Shown here: positions 37,740 through 48,116 of the stretch, one piece after another
How the letters are laid out: each line of letters begins with the position of its first letter
Numbering within the stretch: position 1 is the first letter of the stretch
Assembly (NCBI RefSeq): GCF_036346875.1
Contig: NZ_CP107852.1
Coordinates: 2,418,001-2,482,000, forward strand
DNA length: 64,000 bases
Source of the DNA: Nocardia sp. NBC_00508
GTDB taxonomy: Bacteria; Actinomycetota; Actinomycetes; Mycobacteriales; Mycobacteriaceae
Reading direction: 5' to 3'
The notes under the pieces: model-generated
What the model saw: only the letters and a program-made list of their open reading frames with translations
What the model was told of the DNA's origin: nothing
The model's database searches: none
Program-made: the position numbers and the translations under genes

Positions 37740-39116
37740 TTACAGCGCCGCGACGCGCTTGGCCAGATCGTCCGCGAGTTGCCGCGCCTGCGTGAGGTCG
37801 GTGGCCTCCACCATGACCCGCACCAGTTCCTCGGTACCGCTGGGGCGCAACAGCACTCGGCCGGACTCGCCGAGAATCCGTTCCGCCTCCAGCACCGCTT
37901 CCCGCACCTCGGGCGCACGTGCGACCAGGGATTTGTCGCTGACCGGCACGTTCACCAGGACCTGCGGCACAGTCTGCAGCACGCTCGCCAGATCGGCGAG
38001 GGTGCGCTCGGTCTCCGCCATCCGCGCCATCAGGCGCAGGCCGGTCAGGATGCCGTCGCCGGTGGTGCCGTAACGCGGGAAGACCACGTGTCCCGACTGC
38101 TCGCCGCCCAGCGTGAAGCCGCCGCGGCGCAGCTCCTCCAGCACGTAGCGGTCGCCGACTGCGGTGGTGCGCACGGCGATTCCGGCCGCCCGCATGGCGA
38201 TGTGCAGGCCGAGGTTGCTCATCACCGTGGCGACCAAGGTGTCGTCGGCCAGTTCGCCCGCCTCGTGCATGGCGAGGGCCAGGATCACCAGAATCGCGTC
38301 GCCGTCGACAACGGCGCCGTTGGCGTCGACGGCCAGGCAGCGGTCGGCGTCGCCGTCGTGTGCGAGGCCCAGATCGGCGCCGTGCTCCAGCACCGCGGCC
38401 CGGACCTGGTCGAGATGGGTGGAGCCGCAGCCGTCGTTGATGTTCAGCCCGTCGGGCTCGGCGTTGATGGCGATGACGGTCGCGCCCGCCTCGCGATAGG
38501 CGGCGGGCCCCACTTCGGAGGCGGCGCCGTGCGCGCAGTCGACCACGACGGTCAGTCCGGACAAGTCCTGTCCGGTCGCTTCCACCAGGTGCTCCACGTA
38601 GCGTTCATGGGTGCCCGCGAGGCTGTATTGGTCCGGGATGACCAGCCCGTGATCGCGCGCGCCTGCCGCGTTGCGCACGCGGCCGATGCCAGCGCCGGTC
38701 GGACGGAACGGCGTGTCCGCGGCGACGAGCGCCTCGATCCGGTCCTCGATCGCATCATCGAGTTTGTGCCCGCCCGCGGCGAAGATCTTGATCCCGTTGT
38801 CCGGCATGGGGTTGTGTGAGGCGGAGATCATCACGCCGAGGCACGCGTCGTAAATACCGGTGAGGTAGGCGACGGCGGGCGTCGGCAACACACCTGCCGA
38901 GAGCACATCTACGCCCGCCGCGGTCAGCCCCGCGGTCACGGCGGCCTCGAGCATCTCGCCGCTGGCCCGTGGGTCGCGTCCGACCACCGCGAGCGCGCGC
39001 TGCTTGCCGCGGCTGAGGATCTGCGCGGCCGCACCGGAAACGCGCAGCGCGAGCTCCGGACTCAGCGACTCGTTGGCAAGCCCGCGGACTCCGTCGGTGC
39101 CGAACAAACGTCCCAT
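37740..39116 (-). CDS. glmM: Phosphoglucosamine mutase
   Basis: Converts glucosamine-6-phosphate to glucosamine-1-phosphate for UDP-GlcNAc. A complete 458-residue enzyme: [20 protein letters not shown], active serine 100 in [14 protein letters not shown], metal loop AHDGDADRC, sugar loop [10 protein letters not shown] and phosphate site [12 protein letters not shown]. It lies downstream of rplM-rpsI on the same strand but beyond a hairpin terminator and a repeat region, so it probably has its own promoter. Confidence 0.98.
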   Translation of the reverse strand: MGRLFGTDGVRGLANESLSPELALRVSGAAAQILSRGKQRALAVVGRDPRASGEMLEAAVTAGLTAAGVDVLSAGVLPTPAVAYLTGIYDACLGVMISASHNPMPDNGIKIFAAGGHKLDDAIEDRIEALVAADTPFRPTGAGIGRVRNAAGARDHGLVIPDQYSLAGTHERYVEHLVEATGQDLSGLTVVVDCAHGAASEVGPAAYREAGATVIAINAEPDGLNINDGCGSTHLDQVRAAVLEHGADLGLAHDGDADRCLAVDANGAVVDGDAILVILALAMHEAGELADDTLVATVMSNLGLHIAMRAAGIAVRTTAVGDRYVLEELRRGGFTLGGEQSGHVVFPRYGTTGDGILTGLRLMARMAETERTLADLASVLQTVPQVLVNVPVSDKSLVARAPEVREAVLEAERILGESGRVLLRPSGTEELVRVMVEATDLTQARQLADDLAKRVAAL

Positions 39117-39150
39117 ACCTCGCCCTTACATCGGTCGGTCTGCGGTGTTC

Positions 39151-39286
39151 ACGACGGGCCCGGAGGGCAGCCCGTGTCACCATGGAGGCCCGCGAACGCC
39201 GCACGTTCATCCCCGCGATGTGAGCGACGGCCCGGAGGCGGCACACTGTGCCACCACGCAGGACCTCGCGAACACCGCGAGTTCAT
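39151..39286. repeat. Imperfect tandem repeat, two 60-base units
   Basis: Unit 1 (39151-39210) and unit 2 (39224-39286) share CGACGG, GCCCGGAGG, the CACCA region, CGCGAAC, CCGC and GTTCAT in the same order. GCGGTGTTCACG just before unit 1 is the inverse of the GCGAACGCCGC part, so each end can fold back. Confidence 0.65.
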
Positions 39287-39292
39287 ACAGCA

Positions 39293-39333
39293 CGAGAGCA
39301 GGCGACCAGCTGTTCGCTGGGTGCCTGCTCTCG
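39293..39333. terminator. Long hairpin, terminator-like
   Basis: CGAGAGCAGGC pairs with GCCTGCTCTCG (11 bp perfect), with a further inner stem CCAGC/GCTGG after a 2-by-2 bulge. It stands between rpsI and glmM. Confidence 0.6.
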
Positions 39334-39423
39334 TACAGCTGCCGCGTCGACCGTACCGTATGGATGCAGCGAAAGCGGGGCCCTTGACAGGGTTGCGCGA
39401 GCTTCGCTTCCTGGCCACGTCCA

Positions 39424-39454
39424 GGCATCCGACGCCACCGAGGCGCCGGATGCC
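39424..39454 (-). terminator. Hairpin terminator of the rplM-rpsI operon
   Basis: GGCATCCGACGCC (39424-39436) pairs with GGCGCCGGATGCC (39442-39454), one mismatch in 13 bp, five-base loop, 20 bases after the rpsI stop. Confidence 0.65.
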
Positions 39455-39473
39455 GTGGTCGACGCTGCCGAAA

Positions 39474-39983
39474 TCAGCGCTTCGAGTACTGCGGCGCCTT
39501 GCGCGCCTTCTTCAGGCCGTACTTCTTGCGCTCGGTGGCGCGCGGGTCGCGGGTCAGGAAGCCGGCCCGCTTCAGGGCGGGACGGTCCTCCGGAGTGACC
39601 TCGATCAGCGCGCGGGCGATGGCCAGCCGCAGGGCGCCTGCCTGGCCCGACGGGCCGCCACCGACCAGGCGGGCGTGCACGTCGAAGGACTCGGTGCGCT
39701 CGACGGTGACCAGCGGCGACTTGACCAGCTGCTGGTGCACCTTGTTCGGGAAGTAGTCCTCGATGGTGCGGTCGTTGAGCACGAAGTTGCCGGTGCCGGG
39801 CAGCAGGCGGACGCGGACGACAGCCTCCTTGCGTCGTCCGACGGTCTGCACCGGGCGGTCGATCATAATCGGAGCAACGGACGCCGGAGCCTCGGACTCC
39901 TCGTAGCCCGCGCCGTCCTCGACGGCCTCGGCGGCGTCGAGTTCCTCGGTGTAGTCCTCGTTGAATTCCTCAGGAGCGGTCAC
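39474..39983 (-). CDS. rpsI: Ribosomal protein S9
   Basis: A small-subunit protein of 169 residues. An acidic N-terminal extension of about 40 residues ([20 protein letters not shown]) precedes the conserved S9 fold ([38 protein letters not shown]), and the tail reaching the P site is intact ([12 protein letters not shown]). Such N-terminal extensions are usual in actinobacteria. GTG 39983 overlaps the rplM stop by four bases. Confidence 0.98.
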   Translation of the reverse strand: MTAPEEFNEDYTEELDAAEAVEDGAGYEESEAPASVAPIMIDRPVQTVGRRKEAVVRVRLLPGTGNFVLNDRTIEDYFPNKVHQQLVKSPLVTVERTESFDVHARLVGGGPSGQAGALRLAIARALIEVTPEDRPALKRAGFLTRDPRATERKKYGLKKARKAPQYSKR

Positions 39984-40423
39984 TGGGCCACCTGCTTGAT
40001 CTCGAACGGAATGGGCTGCTGAGCGGCGTGCGGATGCGTCGGGCCCGCGTAGACCTTCAGCTTGCCCGCGATCGCGTTGCCGAGCTTGTTCTTCGGGATC
40101 ATGCCCTTGACGGCCTTCTCGACGAGCCGATCGGGGCGGGTCTCCAACACCTGACCGACGGTCCGCGACTTGAGGCCGCCCGGGTGCCCGGAGTGGTGGT
40201 GGATCAGCTTGTCCTGCCGCTTGTTGCCGCTGATGGCAACCTTGTCGGCGTTGATGATGATGACGAAATCGCCACCATCGACGTGCGGAGCGTAGGTCGG
40301 CTTCGTCTTGCCACGCAGCAGATTCGCTGCCTGGACGGCGAGACGGCCGAGCACTACGTCAGTGGCGTCGATGACGTACCACTTACGGGTCACGTCACCC
40401 GCCTTGGGGCTGTACGTAGGCAC
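39980..40423 (-). CDS. rplM: Ribosomal protein L13
   Basis: A large-subunit protein of 147 residues, full length ([46 protein letters not shown]). GTG 40423 has AGGGAAG eight bases upstream. It forms a two-gene operon with rpsI by a four-base overlap. In M. tuberculosis the ESX-4 genes begin directly upstream of it; here 13 kb of other genes come between. Confidence 0.98.
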   Translation of the reverse strand: MPTYSPKAGDVTRKWYVIDATDVVLGRLAVQAANLLRGKTKPTYAPHVDGGDFVIIINADKVAISGNKRQDKLIHHHSGHPGGLKSRTVGQVLETRPDRLVEKAVKGMIPKNKLGNAIAGKLKVYAGPTHPHAAQQPIPFEIKQVAQ

Positions 40424-40601
40424 AGTGCTTCCCTGTCTGTCGTCGGTGTTGCCAGCCGAGCGTGTGGTCGAGATGCTTCCCGGCGGCCGGTGAAGACCCG
40501 GGCCTCGGCGGACGACCGGACGATTCACCAGGAGATCGGCCGGACGTTCCACACGCCAACGAGCCACGATACCAGCGGGGTATCGCCTGGAAGAAATCGC
40601 G

Positions 40602-42392
40602 TCAGATCTCGAACGGCGGCCCGAGGTCGATGGCGCCGGGCGGCCCCGGGACCAGGTAGCGCAGCGTATCGATGCCTGGCCGCCCGCAGTCGGGGACGGC
40701 GCCTCGGTCTTCCTGCTGACCACCTCTGGCGGTGGCGATCCCCGGCTCCGGCTGGTTGATGGCGTAGGGCGTCCGCGGGCACGCGATCGGCTCGACCTCG
40801 CTCGGCGCAGCCACTTCGTCCACCGTGACCGACCCCGCGTCGAAACCCGCCGACCGCATGGTCGGCTCGGCCTGACCCGCAGCCGACGGAAGCGCGACCA
40901 CGGCCAGCGCCACCGCGCCGACGACGGTATTGGCCCCGAAAATATTGCCCTTCATCTTGTTCCAGAGCTTGCCCTTGCGGCGCCGGTCCTCGGCGTCGTC
41001 GGACTCCGCGCCGGATTCCTGCCACGAACCGGGGCGCTGTTGCTCGTGCGCGCCGTGGTACGGCTGATGCTGTTCCGGCCCGCCCTGCTGTTGTTCGGGT
41101 GCTCCTTGATAGGGCGGCCGCGGGCCGAGCGGCGGCACCGGGCCACCGGGCGGCGGCACCGGATCGCCCTGCGAACGCCCGAGCGCGCTGGACCGCTGAT
41201 CGTCCGGCGCGCTCGGTGGCCTGGTGAAGCGGCTGCCGAGTTCGGCGAGGTTCGGCGGGAGGCCGCGCGGCGCCTCGTCGTGCTGGGTGGGGTATCCCGG
41301 CCCGTATTGGACGCCGGGCACCGGCCCGGATGGCGGCTGTTCCGACCGACGCAGGCCGGGGTCGGGTTGCCGCGGCGAAGTCTCCGGTCGCGGCGTGGCC
41401 TGCTCGCCGGAACGCGGGGCCGCGTCCTCCGGCCAGGGCGCGGTTTGCCGCTGCGGGTAGTCGGCCTGCTGCCCAGCGTCCACCGGATGCTGCGGGGCGG
41501 GCGCGGGTTCGGCGGCATGCCTGCCCGGCGGCTCCGGCTCCGCCGCCTCGGTATCGCTCACCAGCAGGTGCACGGCGCCGAGCACGAGTGCGTGCATGGG
41601 ATGGTCGGCCACATGCAACCGGTGTCCGAGATGGTTCTGGAAGGCCAGTCGCAGCGCGTCGTTGAAGCGCACGTTGCCCGACAGCAGGACCGTCGAAGTG
41701 TCCGCGCCGATCGAGCGGGCGGCTGCCATCACCTCGATCACCACGTTGTCCGCGGACCGGGCATCGCGCATGGCCTCGGCGTCGACCGGAACCTCGACCG
41801 ATTCGGTGGGCTGCTCGTCGTCGCCGTGCACCGCGACCACCAGCATGCTGCGTCCGTCGGAGTACACGCCCGTCGCGCCGATGCCGTGTGGCCTGGCCCG
41901 GTCCGGCGGCTGCACCAGCCCGAGCGCTCGGACGTAACCCGACAGCGCCACGCTCTCCGGGAGCGGCTCGACGATGACGTCGAGCTGCTCCACCATCGAG
42001 GCGTAGATCTCGACCTTCTCGTCCGGCCAGCCATCCGGGAAGGGCAGCGCCACAAGGTCGGGTTTGCCGCGCAGATGTTTGCCGATCTCAGCGAGCGGGT
42101 TGTACAGCCGGGCGCGGAACACCAGCTCGGCCGGCCACGTCGCGCCCGCCACCACGATCTGCGGATGCCCCAGAATGTCGCGCACGTCGGCGATCGCCAT
42201 CCCCAGATCGGGCCTGTTGCGTTCCACACCGGCCGTGTGTAGTCGGCCCGACGAATCCGCAAGCAGGTACGCCGGCGGCGTCCACATGCCCTCCACTTGC
42301 ACCGGGCGGATCGGCGTGCCACCGCCGCCCGCCGCCACGGACACCACATCCCAACCGAGATGTACTGCCCCTACTCGCACCGTCACAGGCAT
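40602..42392 (-). CDS. Actin/Hsp70-fold membrane protein of the ESX-4-side block
   Basis: A 596-residue protein. The first 290 residues have an Hsp70/actin-like layout ([18 protein letters not shown] start, [15 protein letters not shown] central strand pair, [19 protein letters not shown] nucleotide-side helix). A long Pro/Gln-rich disordered linker with [13 protein letters not shown] stretches follows, then a membrane helix ([18 protein letters not shown]) and about 75 residues outside. The plan matches the proteins at 19910 and 54955; the last belongs to the Rv3446c family of type VII-associated proteins. No clear ribosome site at ATG 42392. A structural or regulatory role at the envelope is inferred. 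Confidence 0.75.
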   Translation of the reverse strand: MPVTVRVGAVHLGWDVVSVAAGGGGTPIRPVQVEGMWTPPAYLLADSSGRLHTAGVERNRPDLGMAIADVRDILGHPQIVVAGATWPAELVFRARLYNPLAEIGKHLRGKPDLVALPFPDGWPDEKVEIYASMVEQLDVIVEPLPESVALSGYVRALGLVQPPDRARPHGIGATGVYSDGRSMLVVAVHGDDEQPTESVEVPVDAEAMRDARSADNVVIEVMAAARSIGADTSTVLLSGNVRFNDALRLAFQNHLGHRLHVADHPMHALVLGAVHLLVSDTEAAEPEPPGRHAAEPAPAPQHPVDAGQQADYPQRQTAPWPEDAAPRSGEQATPRPETSPRQPDPGLRRSEQPPSGPVPGVQYGPGYPTQHDEAPRGLPPNLAELGSRFTRPPSAPDDQRSSALGRSQGDPVPPPGGPVPPLGPRPPYQGAPEQQQGGPEQHQPYHGAHEQQRPGSWQESGAESDDAEDRRRKGKLWNKMKGNIFGANTVVGAVALAVVALPSAAGQAEPTMRSAGFDAGSVTVDEVAAPSEVEPIACPRTPYAINQPEPGIATARGGQQEDRGAVPDCGRPGIDTLRYLVPGPPGAIDLGPPFEI

Positions 42393-42492
42393 TAGTCTGC
42401 CCGGTTCGCGGCGGAGATGCTCGCCGTTGTGCCCCGGCGCCGGTCGTCGCCGTTTTCGCGCGCCGTGGCGTCCGCGAGCCGTGCGGAACGCC

Positions 42493-44991
42493 TCACGCCG
42501 CCGACTTCTTCAGTCGCAACCGGCGCCACGTGAAGATCGCGAGCACCAGGGTGATCAACAGCAGGACGCCGATGTCCAGCGCCCAGATCTCCGGCTTGTG
42601 CTGCCAGAGCGTGTCGGGCTGTGCGTTGAGGAACAACTCGCGGATGTTCACCGTCGACGCACCGGCGGCATAACCCCAGCGGGCCGGGAACAACCAGGAC
42701 ACCTGCTCGAGCACCAGTCGGCCGGTGACCGGGATCAGACCGCCCGCCATCACGAACTGGCACATGACGGCCACCACCAGCAGCGGCATCACCTGCTCGT
42801 TCGACTTCGCCAGCGAGGAGAGCAGCAGGCCGACGACCACGCAGCAGACCGCGGTCAGCGCGATGTCGATGTACAGTTCCGCGCTGCCGGCCGCCAGCAC
42901 CGCGCCCTCGCCCGGCCGCTTCTTGCCCGCCAGCACGATGCCGACCAGCACCGCCGACTGCAGCAGCGCGGTGCAGCTGAACACCGCGATCTTCGCGATC
43001 AGATACGCCGAAGGCAGCAGTCCGACCGCGCGTTCCCGCTGGAAGATGGTCCGTTCGCCGACCAAGTCGCGCACTGTGAGCGTGGAGCCCATGAAGCAGG
43101 CACCGAGAATCAGCACCACCAGCAACTGCTGGGCCTCGCCGCCGCCTTCGGGTACGAACGTGCCGTCGGGCAGCGCCTTCAACGGGCCGCGCTGGAAACC
43201 GTTCTTGCCGGGCACCACCAGCGACAGCGCGCCGAGGATGAACGGCAGGATCACCAGGAACGTCAGGTAACCGCGGTCGGCCAAGATCAACCGGATCTGC
43301 CTGCGCGCCAAGGTCGAGAACTGTTTGCCGCGACTGGACTGCGGTGGACTGCCCGCAGGCCCGTACGGCTGTGCCGGCGGCGGGGGCGGGGGCGCGAACG
43401 CCTGCCGGGAGCGATAGGCCGCGAACGCCTGATCCGGGTTGGCCGCGACGTTGGCGAAGATCTCCGCCCAGTCGCTGGTGCCGAGGGCCGCGCCGACACC
43501 GGCCGGATTGCCGCAGAAGGCGGTCTTGCCGCCGGGCGCGAGCAGCAGCACCTGATCGCACATGTCCAGGTGCGCCACCGAGTGCGTCACCACGATCACC
43601 ACGCGGCCCGCGTCGGCGAGCTCGCGCAACATCACCATGACCTGCCGGTCCAGCGCCGGGTCCAGGCCCGAGGTCGGTTCGTCCAGGATGAGTAGCGACG
43701 GACCGGTCAGCAGCTCCAACGCCACCGACGCGCGCTTGCGCTGACCGCCGGAGAGCCGGTCGACCCTGGTGTCGGCGTGCTCGGTGAGCGAAAGCTCGTG
43801 CAGCACGCCGTCGATCACCTTCTGACGGTCTTCCTTACTGTTGTCGGGGGGCAGCCGCAGCTCGGCCGCGTAACCGAGCGCCTGGCGCACCGTGAGCTGG
43901 CGGTGCAGCACGTCGTCCTGCGGCACCATGCCGATGCGGGAGCGCAGCGCCTCGTACTCGGCGTGCAAGTTGCGGCCCTCGAAGGTGACCACACCGCCCG
44001 AGGGCCGGGTGGTGCCCGCGATCAGCCGCGACAGCGTCGATTTACCCGCGCCGGAGGGGCCGATCAGCGCCGTCAGCGTCCCGCGGCTGGCCGACATGTT
44101 GACGTCGACGAGCAGCTGTTTGTTGCCCTCGACGGTGAACCCGACACCGTGCACCGCGAGCCCCTGCTCGGCGACCGGCTTCTGCCGGTGCACCAGCGTG
44201 CCCTGCTGGACCACGAAGTCGACGTTGCCGATGGTGATGATGTCCCGCTCGCGCAGCACCGCCCGCTGCTGCCGGTGCCCGTTGACGAACGTGCCGTTCG
44301 CCGAACCCAGATCCTCGATGATCAGCCCCTCGGCGGAGGCGACGAGGCGGGCGTGTTTGCGGGAGGCCAGCGGGTCGTTGACGACGATCTGGTTGTCGGT
44401 GGTGCGGCCGATGGCCAGACCGGCCTGGGGAATCCGGTCCGCGCGGGCGATCGGTGACGAGGCGGCCCTGGCCCGGACCGGCGGCACGTTCGAGGTGTCG
44501 GCCCTGGTCGTCATGTTGACGTTCAGGGCGGGTGCGGGTGCGGGCGCGTCCTGCGGCGGCGGATACTGCGGATGCTGGAACTGTTGCGCGGGCCGCCGAA
44601 CCGGCTGCGGCGGCGGAGCCGGCTGCGGGTGCGGCACCGGTTGCGGCGGGCGCATCGAAGGGCGCAGCGGCGGTTGCGGATTCGCGGGCAGCAGGTGGAG
44701 CAACGGGCCGCTGATCGCGTCACCGAGACGAACCTGAGTGGGCCGATCGATGGACACCGGCTGGGTCACCCTGCGCGCGTCGACGAAGACGCCGTTGGTG
44801 CTCCTGTTGTCGGTCAACACCCAGGCACTGCCCTGCCAGGCGAGCGTCGCGTGCACACGCGAAACGAGCGGGCTGTCGACGAACAGCATCACCTCCGGCG
44901 CCCGGCCCATGGTGACCTGCTGGCTCGAATCGAATACTCGTTCGTTTCCATCATGGCGCACGGTGATGGTCTGCGCCCCCGGTGAAGACAT
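42493..44991 (-). CDS. FHA-domain ABC transporter, Rv1747-like
   Basis: An 832-residue fusion: FHA domain 1 (about 5-95; MGRAPEVMLFVDSPLVSRVH, NRSTNGVFVD), a Pro-rich linker, FHA domain 2 (about 195-285; IGRTTDNQIVVNDPLASRKH, GSANGTFVNG), an ABC ATPase (GPSGAGKST, LSGGQRKRASVALELL, LLILDEPTSGLDP) and an ABC2-type membrane domain with about six helices. In M. tuberculosis Rv1747 is phosphorylated by PknF, its FHA domains bind the phosphorylated sites, and it is thought to export a cell-envelope glycolipid. A matching kinase lies at 51945. TAGTAT seven bases before ATG 44991 suggests a leaderless transcript. Confidence 0.93.
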   Translation of the reverse strand: MSSPGAQTITVRHDGNERVFDSSQQVTMGRAPEVMLFVDSPLVSRVHATLAWQGSAWVLTDNRSTNGVFVDARRVTQPVSIDRPTQVRLGDAISGPLLHLLPANPQPPLRPSMRPPQPVPHPQPAPPPQPVRRPAQQFQHPQYPPPQDAPAPAPALNVNMTTRADTSNVPPVRARAASSPIARADRIPQAGLAIGRTTDNQIVVNDPLASRKHARLVASAEGLIIEDLGSANGTFVNGHRQQRAVLRERDIITIGNVDFVVQQGTLVHRQKPVAEQGLAVHGVGFTVEGNKQLLVDVNMSASRGTLTALIGPSGAGKSTLSRLIAGTTRPSGGVVTFEGRNLHAEYEALRSRIGMVPQDDVLHRQLTVRQALGYAAELRLPPDNSKEDRQKVIDGVLHELSLTEHADTRVDRLSGGQRKRASVALELLTGPSLLILDEPTSGLDPALDRQVMVMLRELADAGRVVIVVTHSVAHLDMCDQVLLLAPGGKTAFCGNPAGVGAALGTSDWAEIFANVAANPDQAFAAYRSRQAFAPPPPPPAQPYGPAGSPPQSSRGKQFSTLARRQIRLILADRGYLTFLVILPFILGALSLVVPGKNGFQRGPLKALPDGTFVPEGGGEAQQLLVVLILGACFMGSTLTVRDLVGERTIFQRERAVGLLPSAYLIAKIAVFSCTALLQSAVLVGIVLAGKKRPGEGAVLAAGSAELYIDIALTAVCCVVVGLLLSSLAKSNEQVMPLLVVAVMCQFVMAGGLIPVTGRLVLEQVSWLFPARWGYAAGASTVNIRELFLNAQPDTLWQHKPEIWALDIGVLLLITLVLAIFTWRRLRLKKSAA

Positions 44992-44998
44992 GCAGCGG

Positions 44999-45004
44999 AT
45001 ACTA
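44999..45004 (-). promoter_or_regulatory. Predicted -10 box of a leaderless FHA-ABC transcript
   Basis: TAGTAT on the minus strand, seven bases, then ATG 44991; no ribosome site is present. Confidence 0.5.
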
Positions 45005-45097
45005 TTCCATCACCCGGACATCGGCGGTGCCCCCGACGCGCCTTTACCCCGATCCGGCGACCGATGTGAACGTGATACCGGCCGACTAGGGGGAGCC

Positions 45098-46543
45098 ATG
45101 CCGACAGCAAAAACCGCCGCGCTTATTACCGCCCTGCTGAGTGTTCTGGTGCTGGTCGGGGGTTGCACACGGTTCGTGGACGGCCACGCGGTCTCCATCT
45201 ATGACAACCCGTTCAAGGTCGCCGGCCTGCCCACCACGAGCGGACCGAGCGGACCGCGCTCCGGCGTCCCGGACAGCCCGCTCACCGCGACCAATGGCGA
45301 CCGCGGCCCGATGGATACGCTGGCGCTCAACGCCGTCGACGACATCCAGACCTACTGGCGCGGTGAGTTCGGCAAGGAATTCCAAGGCGAGTTCAAGCCG
45401 GTCGAGAAGCTGGTTTCCTGGAGCGCGAAGTCCGGCCGCACCGAGGCGATCGAGTTCTGCAAGGAGAGCACCTACCGCTTGGTGAACGCCGCCTACTGCC
45501 GACTGGACAATTCCATCGGCTGGGATCGCTCCGTCCTACTTCCCACCATGGAGGAGACCTTCGGGAAGATGGCCGTGGTGATGGTGCTCGCGCACGAGTA
45601 CGGGCACGCGGTGCAGACCATGGCCAAGATCGTCGGACCGAAGGACCCGGTGATCGTCAAGGAGCAGCAGGCCGATTGCTTCGCGGGCGCGTTCATGCGC
45701 CACGTCGCCGAGGGCAAGGCCGAGCACTTCACCATCAACACCTCCGACGGCCTCAACTCGGTGCTCGCCGCGACCGTGGCCATTCGCGATTCCGACCCCG
45801 ACGATCCGGAGAGCGTGCACGGCTCCGCCTTCGAGCGGGTCACCGCCGTGCAGATCGGGTTCACCGACGGGCCGCGCGCCTGCAAGGGCATCGATATCGA
45901 CGAGATCAACCAGCGTCGCGGCGACCTGCCACAGAGTTTCGGTGACGACGAAGGACGCGGCGAGTTCCCCATAACAAAGGAAACCCTGGTCGAGCTCACC
46001 AAGGCACTCAAAGCCATCCTGCCGATCGACGACGAGCCGGCCTATAACTACTCCCGAGCGACGATTGATTGCCGCGACGGCGTTGCCACAGAACCGGTGT
46101 CGTATTGCCCGGCCGAGAACACGATCGCCACGGACGTATCCGGCCTCGCCGAGCGGGGCACTTCCGACACCGATGCGGACGACCCGCTGCCCCTCAAGGT
46201 GACCGGTGACTACAACGGCTACGTCGTATTCATCTCGCGATATACCCTGGCCGTTCAGCAGGGCCGCGGCCAGAGTCTGGTCGGCGCCAAGACCGCGCTT
46301 CGCGCGGCCTGCCTGTCCGGAGTGGTCACCGGCAAGCTCGCCGAATCCGGACGACCGGTCAGCCAGGGCGATATCAAGCTCGCGGCAGGTGATCTCGATG
46401 AGGCGGTCTCCGGTCTGCTCACCGACGGACTGGCCGCGAGCGATGCCGAGGGCAAGACCGTGCCCAGTGGTTTCTCTCGCGTCGACGCTTTCCGCGCGGG
46501 AGTCCTGAACGGCGAGAGCACGTGTATGGCGCGCTATTCGTAA
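45098..46543 (+). CDS. Zinc metallopeptidase lipoprotein
   Basis: A 481-residue exported protein: signal peptide with lipobox LVGGC (Cys23), then a neutral zinc metallopeptidase domain with HEYGH (His166 and His170 bind zinc, Glu167 is catalytic) and the downstream EQQADCFAGAF, whose acidic residue is the probable third ligand. This is the YpfJ-like metallopeptidase family. The C-terminal third is less conserved, with paired cysteines (IDCRDGVATEPVSYC). ATG 45098 has GGGGAG six bases upstream. It is divergent from the FHA-ABC exporter and convergent with the FHA protein. Its substrates, possibly exported proteins, are unknown. Confidence 0.88.
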   Translation: MPTAKTAALITALLSVLVLVGGCTRFVDGHAVSIYDNPFKVAGLPTTSGPSGPRSGVPDSPLTATNGDRGPMDTLALNAVDDIQTYWRGEFGKEFQGEFKPVEKLVSWSAKSGRTEAIEFCKESTYRLVNAAYCRLDNSIGWDRSVLLPTMEETFGKMAVVMVLAHEYGHAVQTMAKIVGPKDPVIVKEQQADCFAGAFMRHVAEGKAEHFTINTSDGLNSVLAATVAIRDSDPDDPESVHGSAFERVTAVQIGFTDGPRACKGIDIDEINQRRGDLPQSFGDDEGRGEFPITKETLVELTKALKAILPIDDEPAYNYSRATIDCRDGVATEPVSYCPAENTIATDVSGLAERGTSDTDADDPLPLKVTGDYNGYVVFISRYTLAVQQGRGQSLVGAKTALRAACLSGVVTGKLAESGRPVSQGDIKLAAGDLDEAVSGLLTDGLAASDAEGKTVPSGFSRVDAFRAGVLNGESTCMARYS

Positions 46544-46633
46544 ACGAAATCTCCGGAGCCACGGTTCGCAGATGAAATTGCCGCGCTCGCCGTACCGGTA
46601 GCCGACCCGGCGTGATTGACGCGTATCCCGAGA

Positions 46634-47971
46634 TCAGCGGCCGAATGGTGGTGGCGCGGCGAGTTCGAAGCGCAATACCCGGTTGCCGATCATGATCTCG
46701 GCGCCGGGGACGAGCACCATGGACTGGTTCGGCGCCAGACGCATCCAGTCGCGGTAACCGGGCAGGCGGGTGCGGGTGCCGTTGGTCGAGCCCCGATCCA
46801 CCACGGTGACATCCCAATTCACCAGGCGGATCTCGGCGTGGGCCCGCGACATACCGCCCGAGGCGTCGTCGACGCGCAGCGGAACGAGGCCGCGCTCGGC
46901 TGCCTCGGAATGCTCCGGGTCGCGGCCGATCACCGCGTCCGCGGCCAGCATGTAGGTCATGCCGTCGTCGAGGATCAGCATGCCCAGCGGCGGGCGCACC
47001 ACTTCGATCAGCGGCTGCGTCTGGTCGACCGGCATCCCGCAGACGGTGCAGAACGCGGCGCGCGGATCGGTGGGATGCGCACGCGCGCACTTGAATCCCA
47101 TCACCTTGACGGTCAGCGCGGCGGCCCGCGCGGTCGCCTCCAGACGACGCTGTTGGTCCGGGTCCGGCAGCGGCGCCGGATTGGTGCCGCCCAACTGGGT
47201 CGGCGCGTTGTGCGGGTCGGTCGGTGCCTGCTCGGGCTCGCCGTCGACCATCGCGCTGGACGGCGCCGACCGGGGCGGCGACGGTTCTACCGCATGCTGG
47301 GGCGCGGGCTGCTGCCTTTCGGCCTCGGCGGGCGGCTCGTGTTCGATGCGCGCGGTCGGCAGCGGTGGCGTCTCGGGGCGGCGATGCGCGCCCTCGGCGC
47401 GGGCTGCCCGGTCGTTCTTCGGCGTCCTGACGCGAGCGCCTGCGGACCAGACGATCGCACCACCCGCCTGCGCGACGCCTTCGACAAGCCAACCGATGCC
47501 CCGCTCCGGCGGCAGATCCGGGATGCGGCCCTTCGCGTCGTCGACGAACAAGGCGACCGCCCGCGCGGGAGCGCCCGCGACCCGATCCACGGTGAACGCC
47601 GCGTCGCTGCCGCGATACTGCTCGATCGAACCGTCATCGGCCAGCACGGCGGTGATCGCGCCGTGCAGGAATATCGCCACGCCGCCGTTCTCGGCCGCGG
47701 AAAGGATGCCGAAATCGATCGGTTCGCCGGGGCTTATCTGCTCGGCGTGCTTCATCAGCCAGCGCCTCGCCTGCCGCGCTACCGCCGCGCCGGGCCCCTG
47801 CGGCTCCCGATCGGTGGCCTCGCGCACCAGTTCGGCCAGTGCTTCGAGTGCGACGACGGCGGGCGAATCGTGGGTCGGCCTGCCCGGTCTACGGTGCGCG
47901 ACGACGATGACCGCGCCCGCTACCCTGGCCACGGCATGACTGCCTACGACGACCTCGACCTGCCGATCCAT
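46634..47971 (-). CDS. FHA-domain protein with N-terminal domain of unknown type
   Basis: A 445-residue soluble protein. The N-terminal 200 residues form a mixed alpha/beta domain I do not recognise (RVAGAVIVVAHRRPGRPTHD, GVAIFLHGAITAVLADDG); a degenerate phosphatase-like fold is possible. A Pro-rich linker follows, then a Cys cluster that may bind zinc (FKCARAHP, FCTVCGMP) and a C-terminal FHA domain (IGRDPEHSEAAERG, SGGMSRAHAEIRL, DRGSTNGTRTRLPG). FHA domains bind phosphothreonine, so the nearby kinase at 51945 is a likely partner. ATG 47971 has GGAGG about 14 bases upstream; the frame opens to 48091. Confidence 0.78.
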   Translation of the reverse strand: MDRQVEVVVGSHAVARVAGAVIVVAHRRPGRPTHDSPAVVALEALAELVREATDREPQGPGAAVARQARRWLMKHAEQISPGEPIDFGILSAAENGGVAIFLHGAITAVLADDGSIEQYRGSDAAFTVDRVAGAPARAVALFVDDAKGRIPDLPPERGIGWLVEGVAQAGGAIVWSAGARVRTPKNDRAARAEGAHRRPETPPLPTARIEHEPPAEAERQQPAPQHAVEPSPPRSAPSSAMVDGEPEQAPTDPHNAPTQLGGTNPAPLPDPDQQRRLEATARAAALTVKVMGFKCARAHPTDPRAAFCTVCGMPVDQTQPLIEVVRPPLGMLILDDGMTYMLAADAVIGRDPEHSEAAERGLVPLRVDDASGGMSRAHAEIRLVNWDVTVVDRGSTNGTRTRLPGYRDWMRLAPNQSMVLVPGAEIMIGNRVLRFELAAPPPFGR

Positions 47972-48116
47972 CACCGGTATCGGCCTCCACCGAGGGTGCA
48001 GTACAGGGTCGTCGCCACACCGACAAGGGTATTGCAATACGAACACCATCGGTCCCCCTCCCCGGCGCCCGTCGGGTAACTTCAGTGTCACTTACGGGAG
48101 GAACGAGGGGCCTGAG

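Larger units (their letters stand above)
39117..39473. other. Repeat- and hairpin-rich gap between rpsI and glmM
   Basis: A 357-base gap without genes. It contains an imperfect tandem repeat (39151-39286), a long hairpin (39293-39333) and a terminator hairpin just after rpsI (39424-39454). Confidence 0.6.
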
